From Desulfosporosinus shakirovi (GTDB lineage: Bacteria; Bacillota; Desulfitobacteriia; Desulfitobacteriales; Desulfitobacteriaceae): DNA of 64,000 nt. The notes under the pieces are model-generated. The model did not search any database. It saw only the letters and a program-made list of their open reading frames with translations, and was not told the origin of the DNA. Position 1 is the stretch's first letter, and every line of letters starts with the position of its first letter. Shown here piece after piece: positions 18,464 through 27,818 of this stretch. The position numbers and the translations under genes are program-made. The stretch is from the NCBI RefSeq assembly GCF_020595055.1, contig NZ_JAJDOO010000003.1, forward strand, positions 220,639 through 284,638, given 5' to 3'.

Positions 18464-18808
18464 AATCTTTCTTAAACAACAAAAACCACCCTTCTAGGCG
18501 GCTACAATTCTTCGAAATTCAGCATCGACTTAATTAATTGCAATGCCTAAACCTTCGATGAATCGAAACTTTACCTAGCACGCGACCAATAAGTTATTTT
18601 GCAAAACTGAATCTTTATGATTGACTCTTTACAATTTTATTATAGCTGAAATCCGTTTCCTGTCAAGTGCCTTCAATGAGTTTTTAAAATGCCTGATGAT
18701 GGGTCTGAATCCGATGATGCAATTGTACGAAGAAGTATGCCCGCGCCTTTCACGTAGAGCATACTTCTCGTTTATCCTTAATAACGCCCCCGGCAAAGCA
18801 GGTTGTCA

Positions 18809-19552
18809 TTACATCAAGAATCCTCCACAAACTTTGATACATTCACCATTAACAAAACTTGAGTCATCTGAAGCCAGAAATGATACCACTGAGGCAACTT
18901 CTGACGGATTTCCGGCTCTGGCTGCAGGACATAACATAATTGCCATCGACTTCATGGGTTCAGGCATGATCCTTGTCATTTCTGTATCAATTAGTCCTGG
19001 GGCTATCGCATTAACGGTGATATTTTTATTTCCCAGTTCTTTGGCAAGAGACTTGGTTAAACCAATCATACCCGCTTTAGAGGCGCTGTAGTTTACTTGT
19101 CCTGCATTACCCCAGGCAGAGGTTGAGGAGAGGTTGACTATTTTCCCATATTCCTGCTTACGCATTTTGGCAACTACAGCCTGACAACAATTGTACACGC
19201 TAGTAAGGTTTACAGATATAACCGAATCCCATTGATCTTCTGACATTTTATGAAACATAGCATCTCTGGTGATTCCTGCATTGTTTACAAGTATATCTAC
19301 TTTGCCAAGTGTTTCATAGATTTTGCTAAATACTTCATTTACTTCGTTTCTATCTGCGATGTTACATTTCATAGGTATAACTCTTTTTCCTGCAGAGTCC
19401 AATTCCTTAACTGTTTGTTCCAGTTGTTCCTGGTTACTGTCCAAAGCCACCACGGAAGAAGCACCGTCTTCCAATAGCCGCTCTACAATGGCAGCACCAA
19501 TACCTTGAGCGGCTCCTGTTACAACCGCCACTTTGTTTAATAATTTCATCAT
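18809..19552 (-). CDS. SDR family oxidoreductase, FabG-like (3-oxoacyl-ACP reductase type)
   Basis: The 247-residue classical short-chain dehydrogenase has the cofactor loop TGAAQGIG near residue 13, NNAG, the catalytic S-YxxxK (LSSTSAWGNAGQVNYSASK) and PGLIDTEM. It reduces a keto or oxoacyl group with NAD(P)H in the cytoplasm. An acidic residue after the second strand (VALDSN) suggests NAD(H). It stands alone rather than in a fab cluster, so a specialised role is possible. GGAGGG lies 8 bases before the first of two adjacent ATGs. The C-terminus 'VNGECIKVCGGFLM' departs slightly from the usual DGG end. Confidence 0.9.
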   Translation of the reverse strand: MMKLLNKVAVVTGAAQGIGAAIVERLLEDGASSVVALDSNQEQLEQTVKELDSAGKRVIPMKCNIADRNEVNEVFSKIYETLGKVDILVNNAGITRDAMFHKMSEDQWDSVISVNLTSVYNCCQAVVAKMRKQEYGKIVNLSSTSAWGNAGQVNYSASKAGMIGLTKSLAKELGNKNITVNAIAPGLIDTEMTRIMPEPMKSMAIMLCPAARAGNPSEVASVVSFLASDDSSFVNGECIKVCGGFLM

Positions 19553-19892
19553 TAAGCTTTCCCTCCTTATTTCGGATGCTATTTGATAAACTTCATTTTA
19601 AGCCTTCCATATCTTTCCTTGATTTCCTGCCAGAATCCATAGGAATCATCAAGAAAATCAGACCTTTAGATTGTGGCGGTTCATCGCTAAACATATTACG
19701 TGTCATTCGAGACTCTTTCAACCCTCAAGACCATGTTTAACTTTGCAGTTCTAATAATCCGTATTTAGACGAATTGATCAAATCATATGACTGGAGGGTT
19801 AGGATTTCAAGTATAAATAGTCCTTGTCCCAACAAGAACGATGTGTTACCATATCGATAGGGAATAATTGGAATCAGAAGGGGGTTTAATCC
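19553..19892. other. Non-coding gap
   Basis: About 340 bases. One short minus-strand frame of about 40 codons (19615-19750) has no ribosome site. A plus-strand promoter for the Uma2 gene should lie here, but no clear hexamer pair stands out. Confidence 0.4.
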
Positions 19893-20471
19893 TTGAGTGA
19901 TACTGCTCAGCGTTCTGAACAATTGTACACATACCAGGATTACCTTACTTGGCCAGAAAGTGAGCGCTGGGAATTGCTTAATGGACGAGCTTACAATATG
20001 ACTCCGGCCCCTTCGCGCAGGCATCAGGAAATTTCCGGACAGTTACTTACTCTTTTTAATAACTATTTAAAAGGTGAAACTTGCCGAGTTTATGCAGCCC
20101 CTTTCGATGTCCGCTTACCCCAGCTGCAAGAGAGCGAAGAACAAACTTCAACCGTGGTTCAACCGGATTTAGTTGTGGTATGTGATAAGAGCAAATTAGA
20201 CCATCTAGGCTGCAAGGGCAGTCCGGATCTGGTTGTGGAGATTACTTCTCCCTCCACTTTTCAAAAGGACCTGAAGGAAAAATTTATTTTGTACGAAAGA
20301 GTAGGCGTTCTTGAGTACTGGATTGTTTACCCGGAGGAAAATACCCTATCTGTATTTCATCTTACCCAGGAGGGTAAATACAGCAGACCGGAAGTATACA
20401 CCGAGCAAGATTCAATTAAGGTTGGTATATTCGAAGATCTGACAATAGAACTTTCAGAAGTCTTTGCCTAG
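19893..20471 (+). CDS. Uma2 family (DUF820) putative endonuclease
   Basis: The 192-residue protein starts with TTG behind GGGGG at 8 bases. It has the DUF820 layout: YTYQDYLTWPESERWELLNG, then 'RHQEISGQLLTLF', and the PD-(D/E)xK-like core VVQPDLVVVCDK, GSPDLVVEITSPS and 'KFILYERVGVLEYWIVYPE'. The predicted fold is a restriction-endonuclease-like nuclease. Uma2 genes occur in many copies in this bacterial group and their biological role is unsettled. A broken relative lies at 29634-30016. Confidence 0.88.
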   Translation: MSDTAQRSEQLYTYQDYLTWPESERWELLNGRAYNMTPAPSRRHQEISGQLLTLFNNYLKGETCRVYAAPFDVRLPQLQESEEQTSTVVQPDLVVVCDKSKLDHLGCKGSPDLVVEITSPSTFQKDLKEKFILYERVGVLEYWIVYPEENTLSVFHLTQEGKYSRPEVYTEQDSIKVGIFEDLTIELSEVFA

Positions 20472-20478
20472 ACAGAAC

Positions 20479-20510
20479 AAAAACCACTGACATTTGCGTC
20501 AGTGGTTTTT
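20479..20510. terminator. Bidirectional rho-independent terminator
   Basis: AAAAACCACTGAC and GTCAGTGGTTTTT surround a 6-base loop. It serves the Uma2 gene on the plus strand and the converging peptide operon on the minus strand. Confidence 0.9.
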
Positions 20511-20529
20511 ATATCTGCTCTTATCCATA

Positions 20530-21114
20530 CTAAAAAGAAGCCGGGGTCATGGCCCAGATTCCTATAGCAACCTGATCTCCGTGATTAAAAAAGCGATGGG
20601 GAATTGTGCTGTCTAAGTAAATGCTGTCCCCTTCCCTCAACAAATATTCCTTGCTTCCAGCCACAACCGTCATCTCCCCATGAACAACAACTCCGCACTC
20701 TTCTCCTTTGTGTGCCACTAAATCTCTGTAAGTTGAAGTCCCCGGCTCTAAGACAATTGAAAGGAACTCTAACTTAGTCTGATTATTAACCGGCGAAAGA
20801 AGACGATAGGTCACATTAGATTTAGGCAATATCATAACTTTTTGTTCTTCACGTGGAATCACAACAACCCGCTCATTTGAACTTTCTTCAAATAATTCAA
20901 TCAGAGATATCCCTAAAGCGTGGGTAATCTTCCAAAGTGAATCTAAGGATGGAGTGGAAAGCCCGCGCTCTATCTGGCTGATCAAACTGGGGCTTAAGTT
21001 ACATTGGTTGGCCAAAGCCTCGACTGTCAGTTCTTTTTCATGACGGAAATTGCGGATTTTTCTCCCCATATCTTTGATGGGAATTCCTTCAGGCAAGTTT
21101 GATAAATCATTCAT
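20530..21114 (-). CDS. XRE family regulator with C-terminal cupin domain
   Basis: The 194-residue protein has an HTH_3 domain at about residues 16-72 (LTVEALANQCNLSPSLISQI, ERGLSTPSLDSLWKIT) and a cupin_2 domain at about 115-185 (LEPGTSTYRDLVAHKGEECG, 'GDSIYLDSTIPHRFFN'). This design binds a small ligand in the cupin and represses or activates nearby genes. It is the last gene of the second peptide operon, 5 bases after the aminopeptidase-like gene, so it probably senses peptide- or amino-acid-derived ligands and controls this operon. Confidence 0.9.
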   Translation of the reverse strand: MNDLSNLPEGIPIKDMGRKIRNFRHEKELTVEALANQCNLSPSLISQIERGLSTPSLDSLWKITHALGISLIELFEESSNERVVVIPREEQKVMILPKSNVTYRLLSPVNNQTKLEFLSIVLEPGTSTYRDLVAHKGEECGVVVHGEMTVVAGSKEYLLREGDSIYLDSTIPHRFFNHGDQVAIGIWAMTPASF

Positions 21115-21119
21115 ATTCT

Positions 21120-22046
21120 CTACGCTCCCGGAAGATAGTGTTGCAAAAGGTGATCATCCAAATATATTTTGGGGGTTCGAACGACAAAGTCCACATGATA
21201 GATGGACTTTGTTAAGCCCAGACTATAACTGTCCCCAATGGCAAAATGGACACTGCCGCCTTCCTTTTCATCGGTCGAAATATTGTTGTAGGGTTTATTT
21301 ATGGTTGGATTCATCCCAATTGCAAATTCGCCGATATTACAGACCCCACCGGCATAAAGTCTAATTCGGTTAATAAATTCATGACTTCCGGCAACTAACA
21401 CCCCTGCCTCAAACTCCAACTTCAACGGTTCCCTTGGCAACCAAAGCCGTGATACGGTGCCATCGACAACAATTTGACCTGTAAATGTCTCTTCGATTGG
21501 ACAGGTATAGATTTCTCCATCCGGCAGTTGCGCTAATTTGCCTGGCTCACAATACCCGTCTGCTGTAATCCAGCGCCGTCCTTCAATTGAAAAGCTAATA
21601 TCCGTTCCCAATTCCGATGTAATCTTCACTTTTTTAACCGAAGACAGTTTCTTCTTTAAGGACTCTGTCGCAGTGGAAATTACCGGATACTCCAAATCTC
21701 CCCAGAAGTCATCTTCCAAATACCGTTCATCCCAATTCCAAAGTGCCAAAACAAGTTTGCCCTGATCAAATAACTCATGACGCAATTCCTTTAAGAAAAT
21801 AGAATTTTCTAAAGTCGGACTGTATAATTCAATGATATGGGTAGCTCTACCTACTTCTGGAGATGAGGCTAAATCTATTACAGAAATATTTAAGGGAACA
21901 GACAAGATTGGACACTTTATATTAAGTATTTCTTTAAGTTTATATCCAAAGGATAGATTATCAGTTAGCAGCAACAGATTTTCAATTGGTTGATTTTTAG
22001 CCAATGATTCCAAGATACGTTGTCCAACTTTTGGCAACCTATACAT
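21120..22046 (-). CDS. M29-like aminopeptidase family protein
   Basis: The 308-residue protein resembles the C-terminal half of M29/leucyl-aminopeptidase-type enzymes: 'ELGTDISFSIEGRRW', 'LPDGEIYTCPIEETFTG', EFAIGMNP, STDEKEGGSVHFAIG and YHVDFVV. The acidic and His residues in these blocks supply the metal site in the family. It is shorter than AmpS (about 410 residues). It sits between the OppF-like ATPase and the regulator, so it probably hydrolyses the imported peptide or amide. NicX-like dioxygenases share the fold and cannot be excluded. The ATG at 22046 follows its GGGG site too closely; a TTG three codons on is an alternative. Confidence 0.75.
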   Translation of the reverse strand: MYRLPKVGQRILESLAKNQPIENLLLLTDNLSFGYKLKEILNIKCPILSVPLNISVIDLASSPEVGRATHIIELYSPTLENSIFLKELRHELFDQGKLVLALWNWDERYLEDDFWGDLEYPVISTATESLKKKLSSVKKVKITSELGTDISFSIEGRRWITADGYCEPGKLAQLPDGEIYTCPIEETFTGQIVVDGTVSRLWLPREPLKLEFEAGVLVAGSHEFINRIRLYAGGVCNIGEFAIGMNPTINKPYNNISTDEKEGGSVHFAIGDSYSLGLTKSIYHVDFVVRTPKIYLDDHLLQHYLPGA

Positions 22047-22051
22047 CCCCT

Positions 22052-23023
22052 TTATTCTTTTCTCCCCCGACTCATTGCATTACAAGAAACCCAGTGACCC
22101 TCTTTAATAAATTGCAATTCCGGACCTGCTTCACGACAGAGATCATTAGCAATGCTGCAACGAGAATGGAAACTGCATCCTAAGGGAGACTTATGCAGAG
22201 TCGGTATTTCACCCTCAACTTCGACGAGAAGGGGTTTTTCAGGATTAATATTGGGTATAGATTGCAGAAGAACTTTAGTATAAGGATGGAGGGGATTATT
22301 AAATAACTCATTTGTGTCAGCTAACTCAATAATTCTGCCAAAATACATAACCGCAACTTTATTGCTTAAATGCCTGACAACGGCTAGATTGTGCGAAATA
22401 AATAAAAACGCTAAATTTAAATCTCTTTGCAATTTTTTAAGCAAGTTGAGAATTTGGGCCTGCACTGATACATCTAAGGCTGAGGTGGGTTCATCAAGGA
22501 CGATAAGTTTTGGATTCAGAGAGATCGCCCGGGCGATAGCCACACGCTGGCGCTGACCTCCACTCAGTTCATGGGGAAACCTAGCTAAATATTCCTCCCC
22601 TAATCCTACTTTATCTAGAAGTTGCCTTACCCGTTCCTTCCTCTTTTGTTTATCCCGCCATCCATTTAAACGTAAAGGTTCTTCGACAATCTGTTCGATT
22701 TTAAATCTCGGGTTCAGCGAAGATTGGGGATCTTGAAAGACAATTTGTATTTGTGATTTTAAAGCCCGCTGCTGGTCCTTGTTGAGATTTGCAAAATTTT
22801 GACCCTCAAACAGGATCTCTCCACTGGTTAAATCTAAGAGATTAAGCACCAAATATCCTAAGGTGCTTTTTCCACAACCGGATTCACCCACTAAACCCAC
22901 CGTCTCACCGGGACAGATATCCAAGGACACTTCATTGACGGCTTTATAAGATAACCCTTTTCCAGTTCCGCGGGCAGGAAACTCCTTTCCCACCCTTTGT
23001 AAGGAAAGAAGCGGCTTAAACAT
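22052..23023 (-). CDS. oppF: Oligopeptide ABC transporter ATP-binding protein (system 2)
   Basis: The 323-residue ATPase has Walker A GESGCGKST, signature LSGGQRQRVAIARAI, Walker B LIVLDEPTSALDVS, H-loop LFISHNLAV, and an oligo_HPY tail with GCSFHSRCSIANDLC. It forms the OppDF ATPase pair. It overlaps the upstream OppD gene by 8 bases. The paralogue in system 1 has the same architecture but clearly different sequence, so the two operons are not recent duplicates. Confidence 0.93.
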   Translation of the reverse strand: MFKPLLSLQRVGKEFPARGTGKGLSYKAVNEVSLDICPGETVGLVGESGCGKSTLGYLVLNLLDLTSGEILFEGQNFANLNKDQQRALKSQIQIVFQDPQSSLNPRFKIEQIVEEPLRLNGWRDKQKRKERVRQLLDKVGLGEEYLARFPHELSGGQRQRVAIARAISLNPKLIVLDEPTSALDVSVQAQILNLLKKLQRDLNLAFLFISHNLAVVRHLSNKVAVMYFGRIIELADTNELFNNPLHPYTKVLLQSIPNINPEKPLLVEVEGEIPTLHKSPLGCSFHSRCSIANDLCREAGPELQFIKEGHWVSCNAMSRGRKE

Positions 23024-23987
23024 GATCTTCCTCCCTCCAGCAGGCTACATAATGATTTTCGGAAACTGTTGTCAACTGCGGCCGAAGCTCCCTGCAGGTC
23101 TTTTTAACCAAATCACAGCGTGGGTGGAAGCGACATCCGGCTGGGGGGCTTAATAAGTTAGGTACGCTCCCCGGGATAGATTGTAACTCTGTCTCAGAGT
23201 CAGGATTAGGTAAAGCCTTTAAAAGAGCCTTTGTATAAGGATGCCTGGGTTCGCGTAAAACTTTGGTCACAGGACCACTCTCTACAATATTACCACAGTA
23301 CATCACCGCAACCCGCTGACAGGTTTGCGCCACCACAGCTAAGTCGTGAGTTATTAGAAGCACCGAGGTCCCAAGTTGATCAGCTGTCTCTTTCATAAGC
23401 CTTAAAATCTGAGCTTGGATGGTAACATCAAGAGCGGTTGTAGGCTCGTCTGCCAGCAGAAGTTGTGAGCCGCAGCTAAGTGCCATGGCTAAAAGCACTC
23501 TTTGCCTCATGCCGCCGCTTAACTCGTAGGGATACTCCTTAACAACCTTCTCTGGATTTTGTATATGAACCTGTGTTAACCAACGAACCGCTTCCGCCTT
23601 CGCTTCCTTATTAGATAACCCTTTATGCAATTTGAGGATTTCCACCATTTGTTTACCAATTTTATAGGAAGGATTCAAGGCATTCATGGGCTCCTGAAAA
23701 ACCATGGAAATCTTTTTGCCTCTCAGGCCTTGGAACTCTTTCTCCGATCTCCCAATCAATTCCTTACCTTCGAACATAATTGAACCCTTAGAGATCACAG
23801 CGCTCCTTGCAGGCAGTAATCCAAGCACAGCGTTGGCTGTAAGAGATTTCCCTGACCCCGACTCACCCACTAATCCTAAAAACTCTCCGGGAAAAAGCTC
23901 TATATCAATCCCATTTAGGACTCGGGCTACTCCAGCATAACTGAGAAAGCCAACATGAAGATCACTAATTTTTAGAAGAGGTTCCAT
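23016..23987 (-). CDS. oppD: Oligopeptide ABC transporter ATP-binding protein (system 2)
   Basis: The 323-residue ATPase has Walker A GESGSGKS, signature [15 protein letters not shown], Walker [15 protein letters not shown] and C-terminal GCRFHPRCDLVKKTC. The ATG at 23987 is chosen because GGGGG lies 6 bases upstream and the OppC stop is just ahead; an upstream start at 24044 would overlap OppC by 47 bases. It partners with the OppF just downstream. Confidence 0.93.
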   Translation of the reverse strand: MEPLLKISDLHVGFLSYAGVARVLNGIDIELFPGEFLGLVGESGSGKSLTANAVLGLLPARSAVISKGSIMFEGKELIGRSEKEFQGLRGKKISMVFQEPMNALNPSYKIGKQMVEILKLHKGLSNKEAKAEAVRWLTQVHIQNPEKVVKEYPYELSGGMRQRVLLAMALSCGSQLLLADEPTTALDVTIQAQILRLMKETADQLGTSVLLITHDLAVVAQTCQRVAVMYCGNIVESGPVTKVLREPRHPYTKALLKALPNPDSETELQSIPGSVPNLLSPPAGCRFHPRCDLVKKTCRELRPQLTTVSENHYVACWREEDHV

Positions 23988-23997
23988 GACTTTCCCC

Positions 23998-24837
23998 CTA
24001 ATTATGGAAACGCGGATCAAGCATATCTCGAACCCCATCTCCAAATAGATTAAACCCTATGACCGTAATGAATATAGCGATGCCTGGGAAAGATGCATAC
24101 CACCATTGATCAAGCAAGTAGATTCTGCCCATACTCACCATAGCTCCCCACTCCGCTGCCGGTGGTTGAGCCCCTAAACCGATAAAGGACAGCGTCGCAG
24201 CAATCAAGATAGCTTCCCCAATCCCTAGTGTTGCTTGCACAACAACCGGAGATAAACAATTAGGTATAATATGCCGACTTATGATCCAAACTTTAGGCGC
24301 ACCAAAGGTTTGAGCTGCTTTTACAAATTGCCTTTCTTTGATGGACAGTGCCTGTCCACGGACCAAACGAACATAAACCGGGATTTTTACAATCGCAATG
24401 GCCAGAATACTATTGCGAAAATTAGGTCCTAAGGCAGCAGATAAGGCTAGAGCCAAGACCAAACTTGGAAAGGCTAACATGATATCCATAAGACGCATAA
24501 CTGCTTGATCGACTTTACCCCCTAGTAATCCTGAAACACTTCCGATGACTATACCAAACAGCCCTGCAATACCAACGATCCCCACACCAGCTAATAGAGA
24601 AAGCCTTGCCCCATAAATTATCCGACTCAGTATGTCACGCCCCAGCTCATCCGTCCCCAAAAGATAAATGCTGCCCGGAGGTTTCAAACGGTCTGTCAAG
24701 TTCAATGTATAAGGGTTATGCGGTGAAACTAACGGAGCTGCCAGAGAAACCATTACTACCAAAAAAATAATGACTGCGCCTGTTACGGTCAGGGGGTAAC
24801 GCTTTGTAAAATACCTAAGATATCTAAACTGAGCCAA
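23998..24837 (-). CDS. oppC: Oligopeptide ABC transporter permease (system 2)
   Basis: The 279-residue membrane protein has 'LLGTDELGRDILSRIIYGAR' in the first external loop and the EAA loop KAAQTFGAPKVWIISRHIIP. Five to six helices are visible. It pairs with OppB. It is about 30 residues shorter at the N-terminus than the system 1 paralogue and lacks the cytoplasmic extension. Confidence 0.92.
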   Translation of the reverse strand: MAQFRYLRYFTKRYPLTVTGAVIIFLVVMVSLAAPLVSPHNPYTLNLTDRLKPPGSIYLLGTDELGRDILSRIIYGARLSLLAGVGIVGIAGLFGIVIGSVSGLLGGKVDQAVMRLMDIMLAFPSLVLALALSAALGPNFRNSILAIAIVKIPVYVRLVRGQALSIKERQFVKAAQTFGAPKVWIISRHIIPNCLSPVVVQATLGIGEAILIAATLSFIGLGAQPPAAEWGAMVSMGRIYLLDQWWYASFPGIAIFITVIGFNLFGDGVRDMLDPRFHN

Positions 24838-24844
24838 CGTTAGT

Positions 24845-25855
24845 TCACCCCTTAATCTGCGGATCTAGGATAGGATACAGCAGGTCAACTACCATATTAA
24901 TTATGACGTAAATGGTAGCTACTAAAATTGTGAAACCCATAATAGCGGGAAAATCAAGAAAAGAAATAGAATCCACCACATATTTACCCATACCAGGCCA
25001 AGTAAAAATTGTTTCCGTTAAAATAGCTCCCCCCAAGAGCTCACCAAAGGTTAAACCAATCAGGGTCACAGTGGGTATTAAAGCATTTCGCAAAGCATGT
25101 CGATATATAATTCGATAACGAGGAATCCCATTGGAAAGTGCCGTCTTAATGTAGTCTTGCTCAAGCACCTCGATCATACTGGCCCTCACTAAGCGAGCAA
25201 TTGTAGCCAGTTGAATATAACCTAAACAAATGGTTGGTAAAATCAAGTGCAAGATACTGCTTTTAAGGGCAACCCAGTCTCCCGTCAGGATACTGTCTAA
25301 CACGTAAAGCCCGGTTATTTGGGTAGGCGGATTAATAAAAGAGTCAAGTCTGCCGGACCCGGGCAACCAGCCCAGATGCTTGTAAAATAACAGCAAGACC
25401 ATCAAACCCAGCCAAAACAATGGTGTCGAGACTCCTAAAATTGCCAGAACTCGGGTGCCATGGTCAATGGGAGTATCTCGGTAGGCTGCAGATAGCAAAC
25501 CAAGTCCTACTCCACTGATCACTGCAAATCCCATGGCAAAGAGTGTTAATTCAATGGTTGCGGGAAAATAGGTCAAAAGTTCGCTAAGAACAGGTCGCTG
25601 GGTACGGATAGAGATTCCTAAATCCCCTTGTAATAACCCTCCTAAATAGTCAAAGTATTGGAGCCAAACTGGTTTATCAAGCCCCATAACATGTCGCAGG
25701 TTTTCCAAGGTTTGGGCGTCCGCTCTTTGTCCAAGCAGCATGCGTGCCGGATCACCCGGCACCACATGCGAAACAAGAAAAGTTACAAGTGAAACCCCTA
25801 GAAGAACAATAAGGAGTTGGCTCATTCGTTTGACTGCTGATTTAAGGCCACTCAT
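24845..25855 (-). CDS. oppB: Oligopeptide ABC transporter permease (system 2)
   Basis: The 336-residue protein has the DppB/OppB start (QLLIVLLGVSLVTFLVSHVV, PGDPARMLLGQRA) and the EAA loop TALSNGIPRYRIIYRHALRN, with six helices. It lies 13 bases downstream of the binding-protein gene. No attenuating hairpin separates the two, in contrast to system 1. Confidence 0.92.
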   Translation of the reverse strand: MSGLKSAVKRMSQLLIVLLGVSLVTFLVSHVVPGDPARMLLGQRADAQTLENLRHVMGLDKPVWLQYFDYLGGLLQGDLGISIRTQRPVLSELLTYFPATIELTLFAMGFAVISGVGLGLLSAAYRDTPIDHGTRVLAILGVSTPLFWLGLMVLLLFYKHLGWLPGSGRLDSFINPPTQITGLYVLDSILTGDWVALKSSILHLILPTICLGYIQLATIARLVRASMIEVLEQDYIKTALSNGIPRYRIIYRHALRNALIPTVTLIGLTFGELLGGAILTETIFTWPGMGKYVVDSISFLDFPAIMGFTILVATIYVIINMVVDLLYPILDPQIKG

Positions 25856-25868
25856 TTTATTACCCCAT

Positions 25869-27428
25869 TTACTTGTTCATCATTTCGAAATTATACATAT
25901 CCTGAAGCATAGGATTAAAGACAAAACCTTGTACGGATTTTCGCATAGGTAATTGATAATTTTTCTGAACCAGGAAGACATAAGGCGCATCCTGCATAAT
26001 AAGCTCCTGGGCCTGTTTATATAAGTCGGTTCTCTGCGCTTGATCATTGACACTGGCTGCTTTACGGACAAGTTGATCGACTTGGTCATTTTTGTAGAAG
26101 GCACGATTGCCAGCTAAGCCGAAATTGTCAGAGTCAAACCAATAATTCATAAACATATAAGGATCTGCATAATCAGGACTCCAGACACCCAATGTCAGAT
26201 CGAAATCCCCTGCATCAATTTTTTCCCGTTGAGCGGCATAAGCGATTTTTTGCAAATTGACTTTAATCCCGATCTCAGAAAGATTATTTTGGATGATTTG
26301 GGCCTCTTGCTCCCACCAAGCTTTGTTATCGGAATACATAAAATTAAGTGTCAAGTCTTTAACACCGGCTTCCTGCAATAAAGACTTAGCCTTTTCAAGG
26401 TTTTTGGTATATTGGAACAGGTCAGACTGATAACCCCACAGCCCCTGCGGAACAGGGCCCCGCATTTGAGTGGCATTTCCCTGCCAAACACTTGAAATGA
26501 TGCCTTGATAGTCTACAGCATAAGAAATTGCTTGTCGAACTTTAGGGTTATCAAGGCCGGGTTTTTGTGTATTTAAGTATACATAATCGACCATCAGGCT
26601 CGGGGTATTAAAGACTATTAAATCTTGATTACTCTTTAACTCTTTAAGCTGATCCACTGGAATATTTTCTGCAATATCAACATCCCCTTTTTCCAAGGCC
26701 ATGCGCTGGGAAGAGGGATCTTTGATAATCTTTACATTAATTGAAGCTAACTTCGGTTTATCCCCTGAGTAATTGGGATTGACTGTTAATTTAAGCGACT
26801 GTTCAGGAATCCACTCTGACAAAACATAGGGGCCACTGCCGGCAGTGTGATTAGCTAACCAGTTTTGTCCCAAGTCTCCGTCTTTCTCTTCCTTCATAAC
26901 AGCAGGGTTTACTATGCCTCCACCATTTGTTGCCAAGGTCGAAAGAAAGGCCGGAAAGACTGTTTTCAATTTAAATACAACAGTCTGTGGATCAACCACT
27001 GTCACGCTTTCTAAACTGGGAAATGCGTCAGAAGGTCCTTTTTTTATTGTCATTAACCTGTCAAAAGAATATTTGACGGCTGCAGCATCCAGAGAAGTAC
27101 CATCTGCAAATTTATGATTTTCTTCTAAAATAAATGTCCAAGTTAACCCGTCCGGAGAAATACTCCATGACTTCGCTAAACCAGGCTCGACCTCAGTACT
27201 GCTTCCTTTGAAATTAACAAGGCGCTCATAAGCCGGATAACTAATTTTCCAGGCTGAATTGTCCATAGCCACAGCCGGATCAATCGTTCCCAAATCGGCG
27301 GCAGTCGCAATCACCAAGCTTTTATCCTGGGTGGTTGCAGACTCTTGAGGTGTATTAGCTGACTTTGCACACCCTGCTAAACTAGTCAGGACTAGGATAC
27401 TAATAATTAGAACCAATACCTTTTTCAT
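25869..27428 (-). CDS. oppA: Peptide-type ABC transporter substrate-binding lipoprotein (system 2)
   Basis: The 519-residue family 5 binding protein has signal peptide MKKVLVLIISILVLTSL and lipobox LAGC. Family blocks include 'LAKSWSISPDGLTWTFILEE', 'NHTAGSGPYVLSEW' and 'KVRQAISYAVDYQGI'. AAGGAGGAGAG precedes the ATG. It is the first gene of a seven-gene operon that ends with a peptidase-like protein and a cupin regulator. This suggests uptake of a small peptide that is cleaved inside the cell. Confidence 0.92.
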   Translation of the reverse strand: MKKVLVLIISILVLTSLAGCAKSANTPQESATTQDKSLVIATAADLGTIDPAVAMDNSAWKISYPAYERLVNFKGSSTEVEPGLAKSWSISPDGLTWTFILEENHKFADGTSLDAAAVKYSFDRLMTIKKGPSDAFPSLESVTVVDPQTVVFKLKTVFPAFLSTLATNGGGIVNPAVMKEEKDGDLGQNWLANHTAGSGPYVLSEWIPEQSLKLTVNPNYSGDKPKLASINVKIIKDPSSQRMALEKGDVDIAENIPVDQLKELKSNQDLIVFNTPSLMVDYVYLNTQKPGLDNPKVRQAISYAVDYQGIISSVWQGNATQMRGPVPQGLWGYQSDLFQYTKNLEKAKSLLQEAGVKDLTLNFMYSDNKAWWEQEAQIIQNNLSEIGIKVNLQKIAYAAQREKIDAGDFDLTLGVWSPDYADPYMFMNYWFDSDNFGLAGNRAFYKNDQVDQLVRKAASVNDQAQRTDLYKQAQELIMQDAPYVFLVQKNYQLPMRKSVQGFVFNPMLQDMYNFEMMNK

Positions 27429-27633
27429 GCTTCTCTCCTCCTTCTAAATATTAAATCAAATATGTTCCCTAAGTTGATATAAAGATAAAGTTGCTCACCC
27501 CCTCTATAAAACTACCTAGTGAATTAAACCCTCATCCAAGATTAAATACGGTTAAACTTTTTTTAATGAGAGTGAAGAAAATGATCATACTTAGCCCTTT
27601 AGGAGTTTTTCAAAGTCAATTTCTTTATTAAAA
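27429..27633. other. Upstream region of opp operon 2
   Basis: About 200 A+T-rich bases between the operon start and the cupin terminator. No hexamer pair or operator is convincing by eye. Confidence 0.4.
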
Positions 27634-27681
27634 AACGAGGCCCAAGAAAAAAACTGTAAAGTTTAAGTCTTGAGCCCCGTT
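27634..27681 (-). terminator. Rho-independent terminator of the cupin gene
   Basis: On the minus strand a 14-bp stem (AACGGGGCTCAAGA with TCTTGGGCCTCGTT, two G-U pairs) encloses a 20-base loop and ends in a run of T. Confidence 0.8.
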
Positions 27682-27818
27682 GCTCTTCAAAGCTGTAATT
27701 ATTTTTACTCAATTGTATTCGCGGCTTGTACAAGTGTCAATAGATTACTCAGATGTATACAAAATATCTTTCTTTGATTCTCAAAACGCCCCAATCATGT
27801 ATAACCCACGAAGATTGT

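Noticed and set aside
19615..19750. About 43-codon minus-strand frame (FSDEPPQSKGLIFLMIPMD)
   Set aside because: No start signal and no recognised family; may be chance or decayed coding DNA.
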